DNA of 64,000 bases from Triplophysa rosa (lineage: Eukaryota; Chordata; Actinopteri; Cypriniformes; Nemacheilidae). A model generated the notes under the pieces. The model saw only the letters and a list, made by a program, of their open reading frames with translations. It was not told the origin of the DNA and made no database searches. The stretch spans positions 13,719,477-13,783,476 of the forward strand of contig NC_079891.1 of assembly GCF_024868665.1 (NCBI RefSeq), in the 5' to 3' direction. Each line of letters begins with the position of its first letter. The stretch's first letter is position 1. Made by a program: the position numbers and the translations under genes. This document shows positions 45,201 through 57,262 of the stretch, in pieces.

Positions 45201-46073
45201 TGCGGAAGCCCTTCCCCCTCCGGGGGGAGCAGTGGTGATCCCGCCTCACTTCTTTCCCCTCGGGTAAAGAACAGGCATTCCATCCATCACTAAGCACCCT
45301 TCCAGGGGACAGGCTGGGCAGAGCAGCCCTGACCCCTTAGGCCGGGGAACAGTTGAGTTATCCCACATAGCTCTAACCGGACCTAGTGCTCCAGACGTGG
45401 TAACACCCCCTCCATGGGCTGCTCTGTCTGATGTATCCTCATGAATGGTTCCCACCTTGGCAACCCATGACTTCCCCAGGTGGACTCCCACCTTGCGGTT
45501 AACTCCTGTCCGCTTTTTCTTCGCATGAGTTCTCCCCTGATGGTGAGACCATGTGGTGTCTCCACTAATTCCTCCCTACGGTAGGTAGTGGCCTCTGCAG
45601 CGTTTTTCCCCCAGGAGGAATAATGCTTACCCAGTGGCCCGTACGGTGCCGGGCGGCTTCTCGCCATTTAGAGAATTAGGCCTCCGCCCATGATGGTCGG
45701 CGTTAGGGGGCTTCCCAACTTTTGTGGAAAGCTCTGGGTCCCCTTCCTCTCCACTGGAAGGTCATAATTTCGCGTTAGCGTGTTCGTCTGACTCGCCCAG
45801 GCCAGTCAACGTCGCTCCGAAGAGATTGTGACGCGGCTCAGTGCTGTGGCGTTTTCCATAGGAACCCCATTCTGTCGGTTCGACACAACGTCGAGAGACC
45901 GACAGAAAGGGAACGTCTTGGTTACGGATGTAACCTCGGTTCAGTTCGTCTGACTCGCCCAGGCCAGTCAACGTCGCTCCGCAGAGATTGTGACGCGGCT
46001 CAGTGCTGTGGCGTTTTACATAGGAACCCCATTCTGTCGGTTCGACACAACGTCGAGAGACCGACAGAAAGGG
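45201..46073 (+). other. DIRS 3' untranslated region with a 162-bp tandem duplication
   Basis: Non-coding. The block starting TTCGTCTGACTCGCCCAGG at 45783 is repeated at 45945, giving two 162-bp copies (45783-45944 and 45945-46106) that differ at a handful of positions. Copy A has only one copy of this block. Confidence 0.85.
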
Positions 46074-46401
46074 AACGTCTTGGTTATGGATGTAACCTCG
46101 GTTCCCTGATGGAGGGAACGAGACGTTGTGTCCCTCATGCCACAACACTGGCCGGCGGTCGGGGGAGGATGCTTTAGGCTCCTCAGACCAAAGGTGAATG
46201 AATGAGCACGCCGGCTTCCCTCTTATACCCGGTCATCCGGGGAGGAGCCCGGCATGCAAATTTCATTCGCCAATTTTCATTGGCCTTTTCTAAATACTCA
46301 GAAGATGATAGGTTCTCAAGACAAACCCCATTCTGTCGGTTCGACACAACGTCTCGTTCCCTCCATCAGGGAACCGAGGTTACATCCGTAACCAAGACGT
46401 T
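46074..46401. repeat. DIRS terminal inverted repeat, 59-bp arms (copy F)
   Basis: The arms are 46074-46132 and 46343-46401. I count one mismatch in 59. Relative to copy A both arms share the same changes (CTTGG for CTCGG and GGATG for GTTTG), so each element's arms match each other better than they match the other element. Confidence 0.85.
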
Positions 46402-46574
46402 TTCTTATTTTGTCCCCCTCGTGGGAAGTGTTTATTTTCCTGTTTTGTTATTTAGTCCTGTCCTTGTTACCCTATCGTGGGTTTTTGATTTGTGTTTAAA
46501 TAAATCTTGTTTTTTTTGTTAACCCCATAACCGCTGCCTGCATCTGGGTTCTCTTCCTGTGCACCACTCCTGAC
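46402..46574 (+). mobile_element. 3' fragment of an L2-family LTR
   Basis: It contains CCCCCTCGTGGGAAGTGTTT, AAATAAATCTTG and GTTAACCCCATAACCGCTGC, and ends CTCCTGACA, matching the complement of the first 130 bp of 30521-31117. The 5' part is missing at the DIRS boundary. Confidence 0.65.
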
Positions 46575-46755
46575 ACAATATTTTTTTCTACCATGGTAGT
46601 CAATGGTGCCCCAGAAATCTCAGCTGCTAACATTCTTCCAACTATCTTCCTTTGTGTTCAACCAAACAAAGAAATTGACACAGGTTTGGAACAACCTAAG
46701 AGGGAGTAATTCATGACATAATTGTAATTTTTGGGTAGAGTGTCCCTTTGAGGAA
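46575..46755 (-). mobile_element. Fish short interspersed/MITE-type repeat (minus copy)
   Basis: Reverse-complement match to 1951-2230, from CTACCATGGTAGTCAATGG to GGTAGAGTGTCCCTTT. Like the plus copy at 1951 it sits next to the right end of a DIRS element. Confidence 0.7.
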
Positions 46756-47379
46756 AAACCTACAAGAAAAAGTATCATTTGACCCTTGAAAGTCATTATC
46801 TTTAAAAAAATCTGATGTCTGAAACAGTGGTCAGGGGGGCACAAAAGTGGTGTTATTTGTAACATGGATACATTTTACATAATTATTGTGTTCTGTCTTT
46901 TTCTCTCATTGCAAGATGATGATCATTTGTGGTACGTTTTGATGTGTTTTCATGGAGACATGGACAAAGAGTGTTTTGTTGGCAAAAGTTTTGTTAACAA
47001 AGTACATTTCTTCAGTATATGTTTTTTGATTTCTCAGTTGGGTGTGCAAGTCACCAAATCCAACCTTATATCATCTTAATCACTGTCTTGTTAAACATAG
47101 CACCTTATTGAAACATCTCAGCTACTCGTAGCAGCTGTTAACTATGCTCGAATTTTTTTAAATAATTTTGTAATTGTACACAAATGGTATTTGATCTAAA
47201 ACCAAAAGGTGATCGGTTGTGCCTCACTCTCCCCTAAACCCTAGAGTCTTCATTACAAGAACTGAACTTCTGGAGTCTAAATGTTGAAATGTTGTTAGAC
47301 ATGTATTACTACAGACATACAGACCCACAGTATATAAAATAAGTAAATTGCTAAATATTTACAAAACCTTTATAGTAGT
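46756..47379. other. Non-coding stretch
   Basis: No supported gene or repeat. Confidence 0.45.
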
Positions 47380-47711
47380 TGTGACGAGGGAGGCGTGACG
47401 AGAGCCGTGGGAGGAGGAAGAGAGGCCGGTGGCGTGAGTGATAATGAGTGTCAGCTGGGCGTCAGACCGGCCTCGCATCTCTCACCGAGGAGATCGGAAG
47501 CATAAAAGGACGAGCGACAGGAGGATACGGCGAGAGAGGACCGGGCCCGGACATGTTAAGTTTTGTTTATGTTTGTATGGCCGGCAGCCTACCGTGAGGT
47601 GGCTGCTGGCCTTTTTACTGCTGGATTATTGTTTGTTTATTTTTTATTAAACGTTTGTGATTGTTCGCCAGTTCCCGTCTCCTTCCTTACCTTTTATTGA
47701 GCTTTATTACA
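47380..47711 (+). mobile_element. Solo LTR (family L1), 332 bp, target duplication GTAGT
   Basis: It starts TGTGACGAGGGAGGCGTGAC and ends GCTTTATTACA, with GTAGT on each side (47375-47379 and 47712-47716). It shares GGACCGGGCCCGG and the GGCCGGCAG...CTGCTGGCC hairpin with 18262-18599. A TATA-like GCATAAAAGG lies near 47500 and a polyadenylation-like ATTAAA near 47646. It lies about 0.6 kb before the first sv2c exon, on the same strand. Confidence 0.92.
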
Positions 47712-48324
47712 GTAGTATATCACCTGTCAGAAATGCATCAGCATATTGATAATTCTTGGTAATTTAATGGTTGATCTAAAAGTCCTCATCTAAAATCCTC
47801 AAACTAATCTCTCTTCCCTGTCAAGGCATTCCAATGTGAATTCATTCATTTTTGTTCATAAATGCTATATGGTCACAAAATAATGTGTCAAGTTTTTCTT
47901 TTCACAGGGTATGCTACTATAAGAGCATCTAGTTTACTGCATACTACAGTAAATTGCTGTGCTGTTCCACAGCAGCAGGATGTATGGTCACAGGGAATGC
48001 TATTGTAGCAGACCTAAATTTACACTAAGAAATCAGCTAAATCTTGAAGATATTTGTATTGTGCTTCAATCTGTCTGTCCAACCTGATCTCACGGGAACC
48101 ATTTTACGAGATGGCTAAAGATTTTATGCATTAAATGATTATATGTTTTTTTTTATTTTAACATATTAAATAGTTTTGCTAATTAGAATCAGCATGGAAA
48201 GTCTTCCTTTCACCAGCACACAACAAACAAAGTCCTGACTTTTCTACATGTGTCCTCTGGCTGTGTGTGTGTTATTTCTGTCTTAACTTTAATTCTTTAA
48301 TTCTTTCTCTACTTCTTACTATAG

Positions 48325-48505
48325 GCAGCATTGTGTACTTTGGGATGATGCTAGGGGCTTTCTTCTGGGGCGGCATGGCTGATAAGGTGGGCAGACGACA
48401 GTGTCTGCTCATATGTATGTCCATACATGGCTTCTTCGCCTTCCTGTCATCTTTTGTGCAGGGCTATGGCTTCTTCTTGCTTTGCCGCATGATAGCTGGC
48501 TTTGG
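48325..48505 (+). CDS. sv2c: sv2c exon (transmembrane segments and MFS loop)
   Basis: This 181-bp exon is bounded by TACTATAG| and |GTGAGT. It encodes 60 residues including GSIVYFGMMLGAFFWGG, the major-facilitator loop motif GGMADKVGRRQ, and SSFVQGYGFFLLCRM. SV2 proteins are 12-pass synaptic-vesicle membrane proteins of the transporter superfamily that regulate vesicle release. The residues ICMS, GFFAFLSSF and GFG fit SV2C better than SV2A or SV2B as I remember them. The exon starts after one base of a Gly codon and ends after two bases. The upstream exon with the first transmembrane helix was not found in the window. Confidence 0.85.
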
Positions 48506-49000
48506 GTGAGTTCTTCCTCTCCACACAGTCTATAACATTTGTTCTGTGCTAACAATACAATACTGTACAATGTGTAAAATGCATTAGATTTGGAGTTTAA
48601 AATTTTTATATTGACAGACATTCGATTTGTATTCTTTCATCTTGAGTCATCTTGAACTTTACGGCAGTTAGCCTAGCAATGTGAATCACACAGAAGCAAA
48701 TTTTTTTCAGGGAGAAATTCTACAGTCTTCATATTAACCTTTTTATTTTTTCTGCTTAAAAAAAACAAACAGCTCAAACACTCTTATTGCAGTTTCTTCT
48801 TTACCATCGTCCATCCACCATTTCTATCTACACACGCGCGGGTCCTCTTACATGGAATTCGCCATGTTGTTTCTACAGTAGCCCTAAACCAGGGGTATTC
48901 AGTTAAAGTTCCAAGAGGTCTGGTCTTGGTTTTCTTCAAAAATGAGGTCCGGACAATATGATTTTTGAAAATAAATATTTAATCAATTTAGCCCAGTTGG

Positions 49001-49033
<33 letters not shown>

Positions 49034-50498
49034 GATCTTTTATGAGGCCATTTATTTGATATGTGGCTTTAGGGGAATGCCCTCTTAATAGAAGTCTGAT
49101 AATGCATATTTGTAAATAAAAAAAACTACTGACAGCATACAAACAGCAAATGTAATGTGACAATTAAAACGCTCTCATCATAAACAGAAAACAAAGTTAC
49201 TTACTAAATTAACCTATCCATGCCATTCATTCCAGAACTACTTCTATCTTTAAATAATTTCCCAATTAGAACGTTGTTTGTTACAAAATGTGACCCTGCT
49301 TGTGAAAACCCAGCAAAAGTCTTTTTACTGTTTTCTACATAAAATCATCCTACAGAATATTCTGTGAAAATATAACAACAATATCTTCGATATTGACTGA
49401 ATTATGCCACTTTAAAGATTGAAATCTTAGTGAAATTAGTGCTTGAAACTTGCTTTGATGCTTCTTATCTAATAATTAATTACATTATGAGACTTTAGCC
49501 TGGGTTTTCACAGGGTCATAGATACATGCTGATCAATAATGCTAGCATGTGACCAGGATGTCGTTGCCAAATGTACTTTGACATAGGCCTGGTATCATGG
49601 GAAACTATTCTGAAGGCATATTTGATCAACTCTCCTCTAAACAAGAACGTCCCACTATTCTTTAGATAATAGTCTTTTTTAAGATATCTTTTTTAAGACA
49701 GACAATACATTATAGCTGACTGGATCGATAGTCTCTGCAGTGCTGCTTTCTTGACTCCTCATTCTATGTTTCTGGCACATGCACGATACTCGCGTCCCAA
49801 TGGAATTAATGTGATTTTTTATTAAAATTAGTATTTTTTGTAATTGAAATGTAGCTTACTGTAAATTGCTCAGTGTTTTTCCTTGAAATATTGATCTGAA
49901 CCGACACAGAGGACTAATGAACTCATCAGTAGTTGTACTTAAGTGCAATATCACAGACCAGACTATTGTGTTTTCAGTGTGTACAGTGGGCTACATGACT
50001 TAATTATAGTGTTTTAAGTAAGGGATAATGTACAATCAGCCAGTTGTTGTCGCAAAACAAACCCTTTCAGGGCAGGCCTGATACTAGGCTGACTTGACTG
50101 GGGAATCAGATTTCTGGTTGGACAACGATTGTTCTAGAAATAGTCATAGTTCATTGTATAATTATCAAAATTATGATGTTTCTGTGATTAGATTGACAGA
50201 TTATAAAATAAGAAGTATTCAATGTTTCATTTTATTTATTGGTCAGTTGGACATTTTTGGAGGGGCCCATGGAAATTTGTGTGGGGGGCAACCTTTAGAC
50301 CTGGCCCTGCTTCAGGGTGATCAGAACCCCAAGTAAAGTCTTGTATCACAATAAAGGGGTTTATTTTGAAATAACAACTGGCTGGATGTACATCATCCTG
50401 CTTAAATGGCTTCTTGCCACATCAGTACATAATCATTTAATATTTGTGAACAACATTTGTGTGTATTTTGTTGTCCTTTTATTTCCGATGGTCTTTAG
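48506..50498 (+). other. sv2c intron
   Basis: About 2 kb of mostly unique AT-rich sequence, with an (AT)n run at 49001-49026 and, near 48887, the phrase CAGGGGTATTCAGTTAAAG, which resembles one end of a hAT element whose other end was not found. Confidence 0.75.
49001..49026. repeat. (AT)n microsatellite
   Basis: A pure AT run of about 26 bp within the sv2c intron. Confidence 0.95.
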
Positions 50499-50650
50499 GA
50501 TTGGTGGAGCAGTACCCATTGTCTTCTCATACTTTGCTGAGGTATTGTCAAGAGAGAAGAGGGGAGAGCATCTGAGTTGGCTTTGCATGTTCTGGATGAT
50601 TGGAGAGATCTATGCCTCCGCCATGGCATGGGCCATCATACCTCATTACG
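50499..50650 (+). CDS. sv2c: sv2c exon, next in order
   Basis: This 152-bp exon is bounded by GGTCTTTAG| and |GTAAAA and continues the previous exon in phase, completing a Gly codon. It encodes IGGAVPIVFSYFAEVLSRE, KRGEHLSWLCMFWMIGE and IYASAMAWAIIPHYG, two further membrane segments with the strongly conserved REKRGEHLSWL loop. The residue after MIG is Glu, where I recall Gly in SV2 proteins; it lies in a predicted membrane helix. The following exon was not seen in the remaining 13 kb, so either the next intron is long (it would contain the nested elements at 55-60 kb) or the gene is broken here. Confidence 0.85.
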
Positions 50651-52626
50651 GTAAAAGAACAGGATCCTGCTTTTTTATGTCTCTGTTACGCCTATGTTCA
50701 TTGAGCAACTAAAAACCTCAGCAGAGTTCTCGAGTAAACGAAAGAAGAAATATTTTAAGGAATAGTTCAACCCAAATGTAAAATTACCCAATAATATACT
50801 CACTCTCATGTCATCCTGGATGTATTTTTGAGAGAAATCAGTTTCATCACAACGAGTCACAAGACAACCAAGGACCAATGAGTTTTAAAGGCCAAGAGAG
50901 ATGTAGGCAGAAGAGTTTTTTCAATAGCTTACAAATAACAAAAACCCTATATCTCTCTTTTCATAAATTCTCTCTGCCGGCTTATACTATCTGAACATTG
51001 TGACTGAAACTTTGTATTACTGCCACTTCTTGTGATTATTACCTTCTTAAGATAAATCGCTTGTTGTATTCCTCAAACTGTAAGTCACTTGGATAAAAGC
51101 ATCTGCAAAATGATTAAATGTAAATGAGATTTGCAGTTATGGACGTGGAGCATTCCCCAGAGTGATATGAATTACTTTTATGATGGATGCTCTTTTTAGA
51201 GCTTCCAACCTGGGGGTTAATATAATATTATTTAATATATCTTTGATTGTGTTGAGCTGAACAAAGGAAGTCATATACAGTAGATAACAAACCTGCATTC
51301 TAATAAAAAATCACAGCTAGAATCCGATTAAAACAAGTTTCTCGGTGAGCTCAGGTCAAGGTGTCTGCGTTTTGTCCAGCACGTGTGGGCTGTCCTCTCA
51401 GCTGGCTTTGATTGTAAGGGGACACAGAACAGCAGAGCTTTAGGTTAAGTGATTAATGTAGAAACAGATCACTGCAGGGATATTTAAAGGATGTAGCCGC
51501 TCCTGTGGGGGAAGGAATAGCTTGGTGATTTATGAGAACCTCGATTCTTGAAATAAGCTGCAGTCATCAGTAACAAAATGATGGAATAGCAGGTACGGGA
51601 AGAGAAATTAAGCTGATAGGATGTGGTTAGGAGTCCAAACGGCTGCCATAACAGACCTTTTTTTTAGGGGGGGTGTTCAGTTTTTTTCTCTGTGAACAGA
51701 TTGTAATGAGGTTTTTCTCCTTGCCTTGTGAGACAAAGCGAGAAGCGAAATTGATTTATGAATGGCCCCTCAGTGGAGCCCAGCGAGGACAAATGTCAGA
51801 CACAGCGACTGGGAGAGTATTAGGTGGTCTATATGCCAGGAAATCAATGGAAAGCCATCATAGGCTCTGTAAAATGTGAGTTTGTGTGAGTGTGGGTGTA
51901 GCAGTCATGGGTTGGTTACTAGATGTTTTTGTTCTCTTAAGAGGTTCTCAACTGCAGGTGGGGCGCGATGGTTCCCCGAAACCCCAACCTTTGGAACTCG
52001 ATCTCGAATGCACGGAGGAACGCGACTGCAAATTGATGGAGGGCAATGTTCAGTCTGAAGCTGCGCGCGTGAGCGGCCGCACAGACTCATTGTAGTAGGT
52101 CCTGCGCAGTGCAATTTTAAACTGTGCACAAAAGCTTAAAATCTACAAACTAGGCAAACGTCCACTCAGGAAGCAGCAGCATTACTGCTACATCATCTTA
52201 AGAAACAGGAAGATCATACAAGTATGTTTGTCGTCCAGACTGTAATTTCAGAATAAGCCGAAGTCTCGCTCTTTCCCGATGAGCTCAGAGTGCGCGTGAA
52301 GGGAGTGGCGTGTAAATAAAGTGCCTTTTCATATATTTCTGAAATTGGACGGCTGTTTAAAGCTGTTGACAGTTATTAAAGATGTAAAGCGCTATTTTCA
52401 ACAGGCAAATGACACCACACAAACTCTCGCTCATGTTAAAATCAATGAAACACATACCGTTCTCGTGATCTGGCAGATTAATCCTTTTGGAATAATGCCC
52501 AAAAACACTACAATTTTGTAATGGTTTTAATGCAAAAAGCTAATGGTTCACAATGGTATTGTAATGGAAACCATTACTTTCTGTGATGGTTTATTTTGTT
52601 TTTATCAGCAGGGTTGTACATTTATA
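50651..52626. other. Non-coding, probably sv2c intron, with MITE and SINE fragments
   Basis: A plus copy of the repeat described at 1951 starts near 50757 (AAGGAATAGTTCAACCC). The phrase GTAAGTCACTTGGATAAAAG near 51078 is the tail of a fish SINE. The rest shows no gene. Near 51945 the sequence GGTTCTCAACTGCAGG resembles a transposon end, without a partner. Confidence 0.5.
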
Positions 52627-52863
52627 GGGGCGGTTTCCCGGACAGGGCTATAAACCTCGAGAATAATTTAAATGTTAGAGGTGTCTTGATCGAAAACAAC
52701 TTGCACTGACATAATTTAAAATATATGAGTGCAATTGTTTTGTCTCAAGATGCAAGCCTGTAAAGTTGTTTGTAAAATAAGTTTTTTTAAATTGATTTAA
52801 ATATCCTAATTTAACTAAAACCTAGTCCTGATTTAAAATAATCCTTGTCCGGGAAACCGCCCC
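52627..52863. mobile_element. 237-bp MITE with about 20-bp inverted ends
   Basis: It starts GGGGCGGTTTCCCGGACAGG and ends CCTTGTCCGGGAAACCGCCC plus C. The interior is AT-rich and non-coding. The target duplication is unclear. Confidence 0.8.
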
Positions 52864-53210
52864 TTAATCTGATCTCTTGAAATCAATCTGTCAAATACAG
52901 GTATTTTTTGCTTCTTTATATACAGTATATATACTGTATATTAGGGGTGTAACGGTACGTGTATTCTTACCGAACCGTCACAGGCAACATTCCAAATAGT
53001 CATCATTCCTATGCCCTACTCCTTCGAAGGGCAGAGCCCTCGGAGTTTAGACTTTGGAATGAACAAGGCATTTGTTTGCATTATGTAGACGTTTGGAATG
53101 CACTTGGCAAAGTAAGCGACGTAATTTCCTCATTATCTTCAGCTGGCATGTTCCTGTGACAATGCAGCACTGTGTCCGTCAGCAGATGTCGCTGTTTTAA
53201 TAGCATAATT
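52864..53210. other. Non-coding stretch with a transposon-like end
   Basis: TTAGGGGTGTAACGGTACGT near 52942 resembles the end of a hAT-type fish element (compare CCGAACCGT just after it). No second end was found. Confidence 0.35.
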
Positions 53211-53351
53211 TAAGCATAAAACCTGTTTGCAAATAAACAATACATTTTATATTTTTAAAAGTTTTATATATATTAGTGTTTATATAGCATATTATAAAAA
53301 CTTTTTAAAATATGAAGTGTATGTTTATTTGCAAATAGGTTTTATGCTTTA
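53211..53351. repeat. Long AT-rich palindrome 1
   Basis: The arms, about 53211-53275 and 53285-53351, are near complements built around AGCATAAAACCTGTTTGC and its complement, with under 15 bp between them. It could form a cruciform or hairpin. Confidence 0.75.
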
Positions 53352-53386
53352 CATACAAAAGTTTGTTTACATAATATAGCCTACTG

Positions 53387-53621
53387 TATATCTGTGAACT
53401 ATGCATATTAATATTGTATTTATAAACACAAACCCATACATGTATACATATTTAGGAAATATTAACATGTAATTATTTATATTTACCAATCATTTAAATT
53501 ATATATAAATTATATATAAATTTATTCATTTTTATTTTATATATTTTTTAAATATATGCATGTAGTTTATGTGTATGTTTTTATAAATACAACATTTATA
53601 TGCACAGTTCACAGACATATA
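53387..53621. repeat. Long AT-rich palindrome 2
   Basis: The arms, about 53387-53445 and 53557-53621, share TCTGTGAACTATGCATATTA in imperfect complement. It lies 35 bp from palindrome 1, and the two may be parts of one element. Confidence 0.75.
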
Positions 53622-54524
53622 TTATATAAACACAATTTTTTATTCTGGATGCATTAAATAGGATTAGAATACCGAAAAGCCTTTCTTTAAAAAATGATTG
53701 ATCGCAACGCAACCAGCCATTCATTGACATTATATGCTGATAAAAAAGTTATATGTACATTAAAAATGGAAATGTTTCCAGTCATGTTTCAACGTATGAA
53801 TAAATTCTAATTCATTCGAATTAGCCACCTCATAAAATAGTTACGAATTTCTGTAAGATTGTTATATTTTGAAGATTTAGTAAGCTGACACAGTACAATT
53901 AAAGTAAATAAGGACCAAGGATAGCTAAAAAATATATATATATTCATCACTCATTGTATCAATAAAAGCAGACAAAAGTATGTCATGTGCATTTGGAATG
54001 ACACAATATATTTTCATTTTTGGTTCAACTGTCTCATTAGCATTTTGTATGTATGCTTATGTTTCTTTGATACAGTATTATACATTTAAAAAAGATACTG
54101 TATGGTAGTAGAGCCACAGTACATGAGTAAAAAGCGGTTAGGTCTGCTAGCTGCTGACTCAATCATCCGTTTCCCCAGTCAATTATGCACATAATCTATG
54201 TAATGAGATTTCCAATGACATGGGCGAACCATTAACCCTCTGGGCCTGGCTGTTGTTGCAATCACAGTTTCGTTGCTTTCACTTATATTGCAGTGTAATG
54301 TTACTTCATTATTCACCACAGGTCCTCAAAGAGGTACTCAAATGACACACACAGACACGGTTCTAAACACACAACTCTAGCTCAGTCCCTTTTACTTTTA
54401 GACCTTTAGATATTTATTAATACATTATTTGGTATGATTATTTACAGTAGGCTGACTTATACGTAGGTATATCCTTCACCATTCTCTAACCTTACAGTAT
54501 CTTTTTGACTCACATTCATTTAGG
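53622..54524. other. AT-rich non-coding stretch
   Basis: No supported gene or repeat. Confidence 0.45.
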
Positions 54525-54652
54525 CACAGGCATTTAGCAGATGCTTTTATACAAAGTGACTTACACTGCACTCCATTCAGTGTGTGTTCCCTGGGAATCA
54601 AAACCACAATATACACGGCCAGTCCAATGCTCTACCAGGTGAGCTACAGGAA
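54525..54652 (-). mobile_element. tRNA-derived SINE, diverged
   Basis: On the minus strand it starts TCCTGTAGCTCACCTGGTAG, an A-box-like sequence, followed by a weak B box (TTTTGATTCCC) and the tail AGTCACTTTGTATAAAAGCA. Confidence 0.65.
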
Positions 54653-54929
54653 TTCAAACAAACACCACACATTCAAACAAACAATAAATACTTTTTGTAT
54701 CTCCATCATCCAGCTATAATGTCTTATTGATTGAGTGCAAATTTTTGACATCATGCTTCAATAATGAATCACATCAGTCATGAGAGGATGGTTTCACACA
54801 GTGTAAGCATCCATGTATAATCGGAAGCATTCATCAAAGACTTCTTTTAATGTGCCTGTAGATTCATTTAAATCTGTCTTGTTATGCATCAATAAATCAT
54901 GATTACCACCTCTTTCTTTCTGTGGATAA

Positions 54930-55084
54930 TGTTTACATTTATGCATTTGGCAGATGCTTTTATCCAAAGCAACTTACATTGCATGATAGTATACATTTGT
55001 TTCTGAGGACGTGCAATCCCTCGGATCGAACCCATGCCTTGGCGTTGCTAGCACCATTCTCTAACCACTGAGCTACAGGAAAGC
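54930..55084 (-). mobile_element. tRNA-derived SINE
   Basis: On the minus strand: CTGTAGCTCAGTGGTTAGAG (A box TAGCTCAGTGG), then GGGTTCGATCCGAGG (B box GGTTCGATCC) at tRNA-like spacing, then a tail containing AAGTTGCTTTGGATAAAAGC. The internal RNA polymerase III promoter looks intact. Confidence 0.75.
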
Positions 55085-55843
55085 TGTTTATGATGCATCA
55101 ACCCGATATCATGCCAAATCGTGTAATAGACACGCTAGTCCACTCGAAATGTGTGTCAGTGTCACACTTTGCCTATAGGCTTGAAAATGACACGCTCAGT
55201 TCTTTTCATATGTACGATTTTATAAATACAGTATGCATTATTTGTACTTAATATAAAATAATTTATATTTTAGAGCTCTTATCTTACTCCTACCCTAAAC
55301 AACCTACCCACTTCTCAACGATAAAAAATAGACTTCAGCCACAGGCATTTAATAAACCACACCAAAATTAGTATAAAACAACATGAACAGGTCGCATTGC
55401 ATTCTGAGTCTTCTAAAGCCGTACAATATCGTTGTGTTAGCACAATAGGTTTTAATCACAGACGCTCACGCTACAGGAGTGCACGCCGTGGCGTCTCATT
55501 CAAACATATATGCTGCATCCCAGTGAGCATACTATCCATCCTAGTATTTGAAAATAGAATTAGTATGTCCCATAGTATGCTGAAATTAGTATTCTCAAAG
55601 TACCTGGATGGTCTACTGCAGGGGTCTTCAACTACTTTTCTTTGAGGGCCAGATTCCAAAAGTATAAGTAGGATGTGGGCCAGTTTTTTCCCATATCATA
55701 ATTTCTTGTTATTTTGTATTTCCATTATTTATTGCATTTTGTTCCTTTTATACTGGTTTTGTTGCTGTTAATTACATGTCATATATTAAAGCATGCACAC
55801 AAATATTGCATCCCGTATATACCTATTCATGATTAAAAGGGAT

Positions 55844-56896
55844 TGTAGCGAGGAAGGCGGGACGAGAGCCATGGGGCAGGGAGGCGGGGCCGGTGGAGTG
55901 AGTGATAATGAGTATCAGCTGTACGCGCACCGGTCCCGCATGCCTCACGGGGGAGCTAGGGAGCATAAGAGAACGAGCGACGGGACTGCCGAGGAGAGAG
56001 GACCGGGCCCGGAAATGTTAAGTTTTGTGTTTATGGGACATGGGACATGCTGTCGAAGAGCCCTCACCCCGAGGGGTCTCGCGGTGCTACGGAGTCAGGC
56101 AGCGCGGACGAGGGATGTCCGCCAACGGCTGCCCGAGGCGGTGGTGCTGGAGCGTGTGCCCGGATGGGACGAAGAGCTCGCTGCCGTGTGCCTGGGTCGA
56201 GGTGGGGTGGCTGCCATCCGAAAGGGAGCGGAGAGGTTAGCCCCGCTTGCCGTGGGCCGGAGCCTGCTGCCGTCAGCCAGAAAGGGGAGGAGCAGGAAGC
56301 GGGGGACCTGCTACCGTCTGCCAGCAGTTGGAGGAGCCATCGCCGGCTTCCAGGACACTAGGGCCTCGCTGGCCGCCAGGGGGCGGAGGAGGCGCGAGCC
56401 GTCCACCGAGCGTCCACTACCACTGCATGGCACCGCGAGGAAGAGCCTCTCGGCTGGCTGAGGACCGAACGACAGCGTGTCAGGGAACCGGACTATATTT
56501 TTTCCTCTCTCCCCTCTCTCGTCCCTGTCGCTCGGGGTGCTCCCGGCTCCGTTCTCTCGTCTCATCGGTGCGTACCCCCAGGCGCTGGGGCTCTCAAGGG
56601 CCCCCCCCCCCCGGGGGGGAGTAAGCACAGGCGCGGTGGTACCCCCCGGCCTGTGAGGGGCGATGGGGGTATGTAGCGAGGAAGGCGGAACGAGAGCCGT
56701 GGGACGGGACTGCCGAGGAGAGAGGACCGGGCCCGGAAATGTTAAGTTTTGTGTTTATGTTTGTGTGGCCGGCAGTCGTCCGTGAGGGGCTGCCGGCCTT
56801 TTACTTCCGTGATATTGTTTGGTTATTTTGATTAAAGTTTATTAAATGTTCGCCGGTTCCCGCCTCCTTCCTTCCCTTCTATTGAACTGCGTTACA
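55844..56896 (+). mobile_element. Short LTR retroelement (family L1) with target duplication GGGAT
   Basis: GGGAT flanks the element exactly (55839-55843 and 56897-56901). The 5' LTR starts TGTAGCGAGGAAGGCGG and is cut after about 190 bp, just past TTAAGTTTTGTGTTTATG. The 3' LTR (56672-56896) starts TGTAGCGAGGAAGGCGG, has lost about 110 bp in its first half and ends GCGTTACA. Between them lie about 635 bp of GC-rich sequence ending in a purine tract (GAGGGGCGATGGGGGTA). No gag or pol motif is present. A 222-codon open frame crossing the LTR is not a convincing gene. It is a non-autonomous relative of the solo LTRs at 18262 and 47380. Confidence 0.88.
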
Positions 56897-57262
56897 GGGA
56901 TATTGTCTTTTTAATTGTATTTTATATTCCCTAGTCCCCCAGTACTTCCAAGATGTGGGTGGTGTTTTTTTTTTTTCAAGAAGATATTTATGAAGATATT
57001 GAATTAATGAAAGTCAAATAAAAAAAAGTAAAAAACGCTAAAGCATTCAGCGCAAAAGTAATCCATGCCCCTTGACGTTAAATTGGCATCTAATAAATCG
57101 GTCTGTAAAAGAAACTGAACGTTATTATCAAATCTTCGGGGGAATGCCAATCGCATTCATGTGCCCCACGCACTTATAAGGGCAGATTCTTTGAAGTGCA
57201 AGTTCTGGAGGGAGATGAACAGCTGTTTGCATAAATATAGCTGTTTAAATCATACATAATGA

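Larger units (their letters stand above)
41986..46405 (+). mobile_element. DIRS-like retrotransposon (copy F), most complete in the window
   Basis: In order it has a tandemly repeated segment from the gag/pol boundary, pol with reverse transcriptase and RNase H, a tyrosine recombinase remnant, a long 3' untranslated region and a terminal inverted repeat. The 5' end and gag are missing at the N at 41985. All coding parts are broken by frameshifts and stops. Its right end abuts an LTR fragment at 46402. Confidence 0.85.

Noticed and set aside
54930..55084. Possible tRNA gene on the minus strand
   Set aside because: It has A and B box promoter sequences, but cannot form a full cloverleaf that I can see, and it carries a SINE tail.
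55793..56461. 222-codon open frame
   Set aside because: It starts outside the LTR element and crosses its LTR boundary; the peptide has no recognisable domain and the region is GC-rich non-coding filler.
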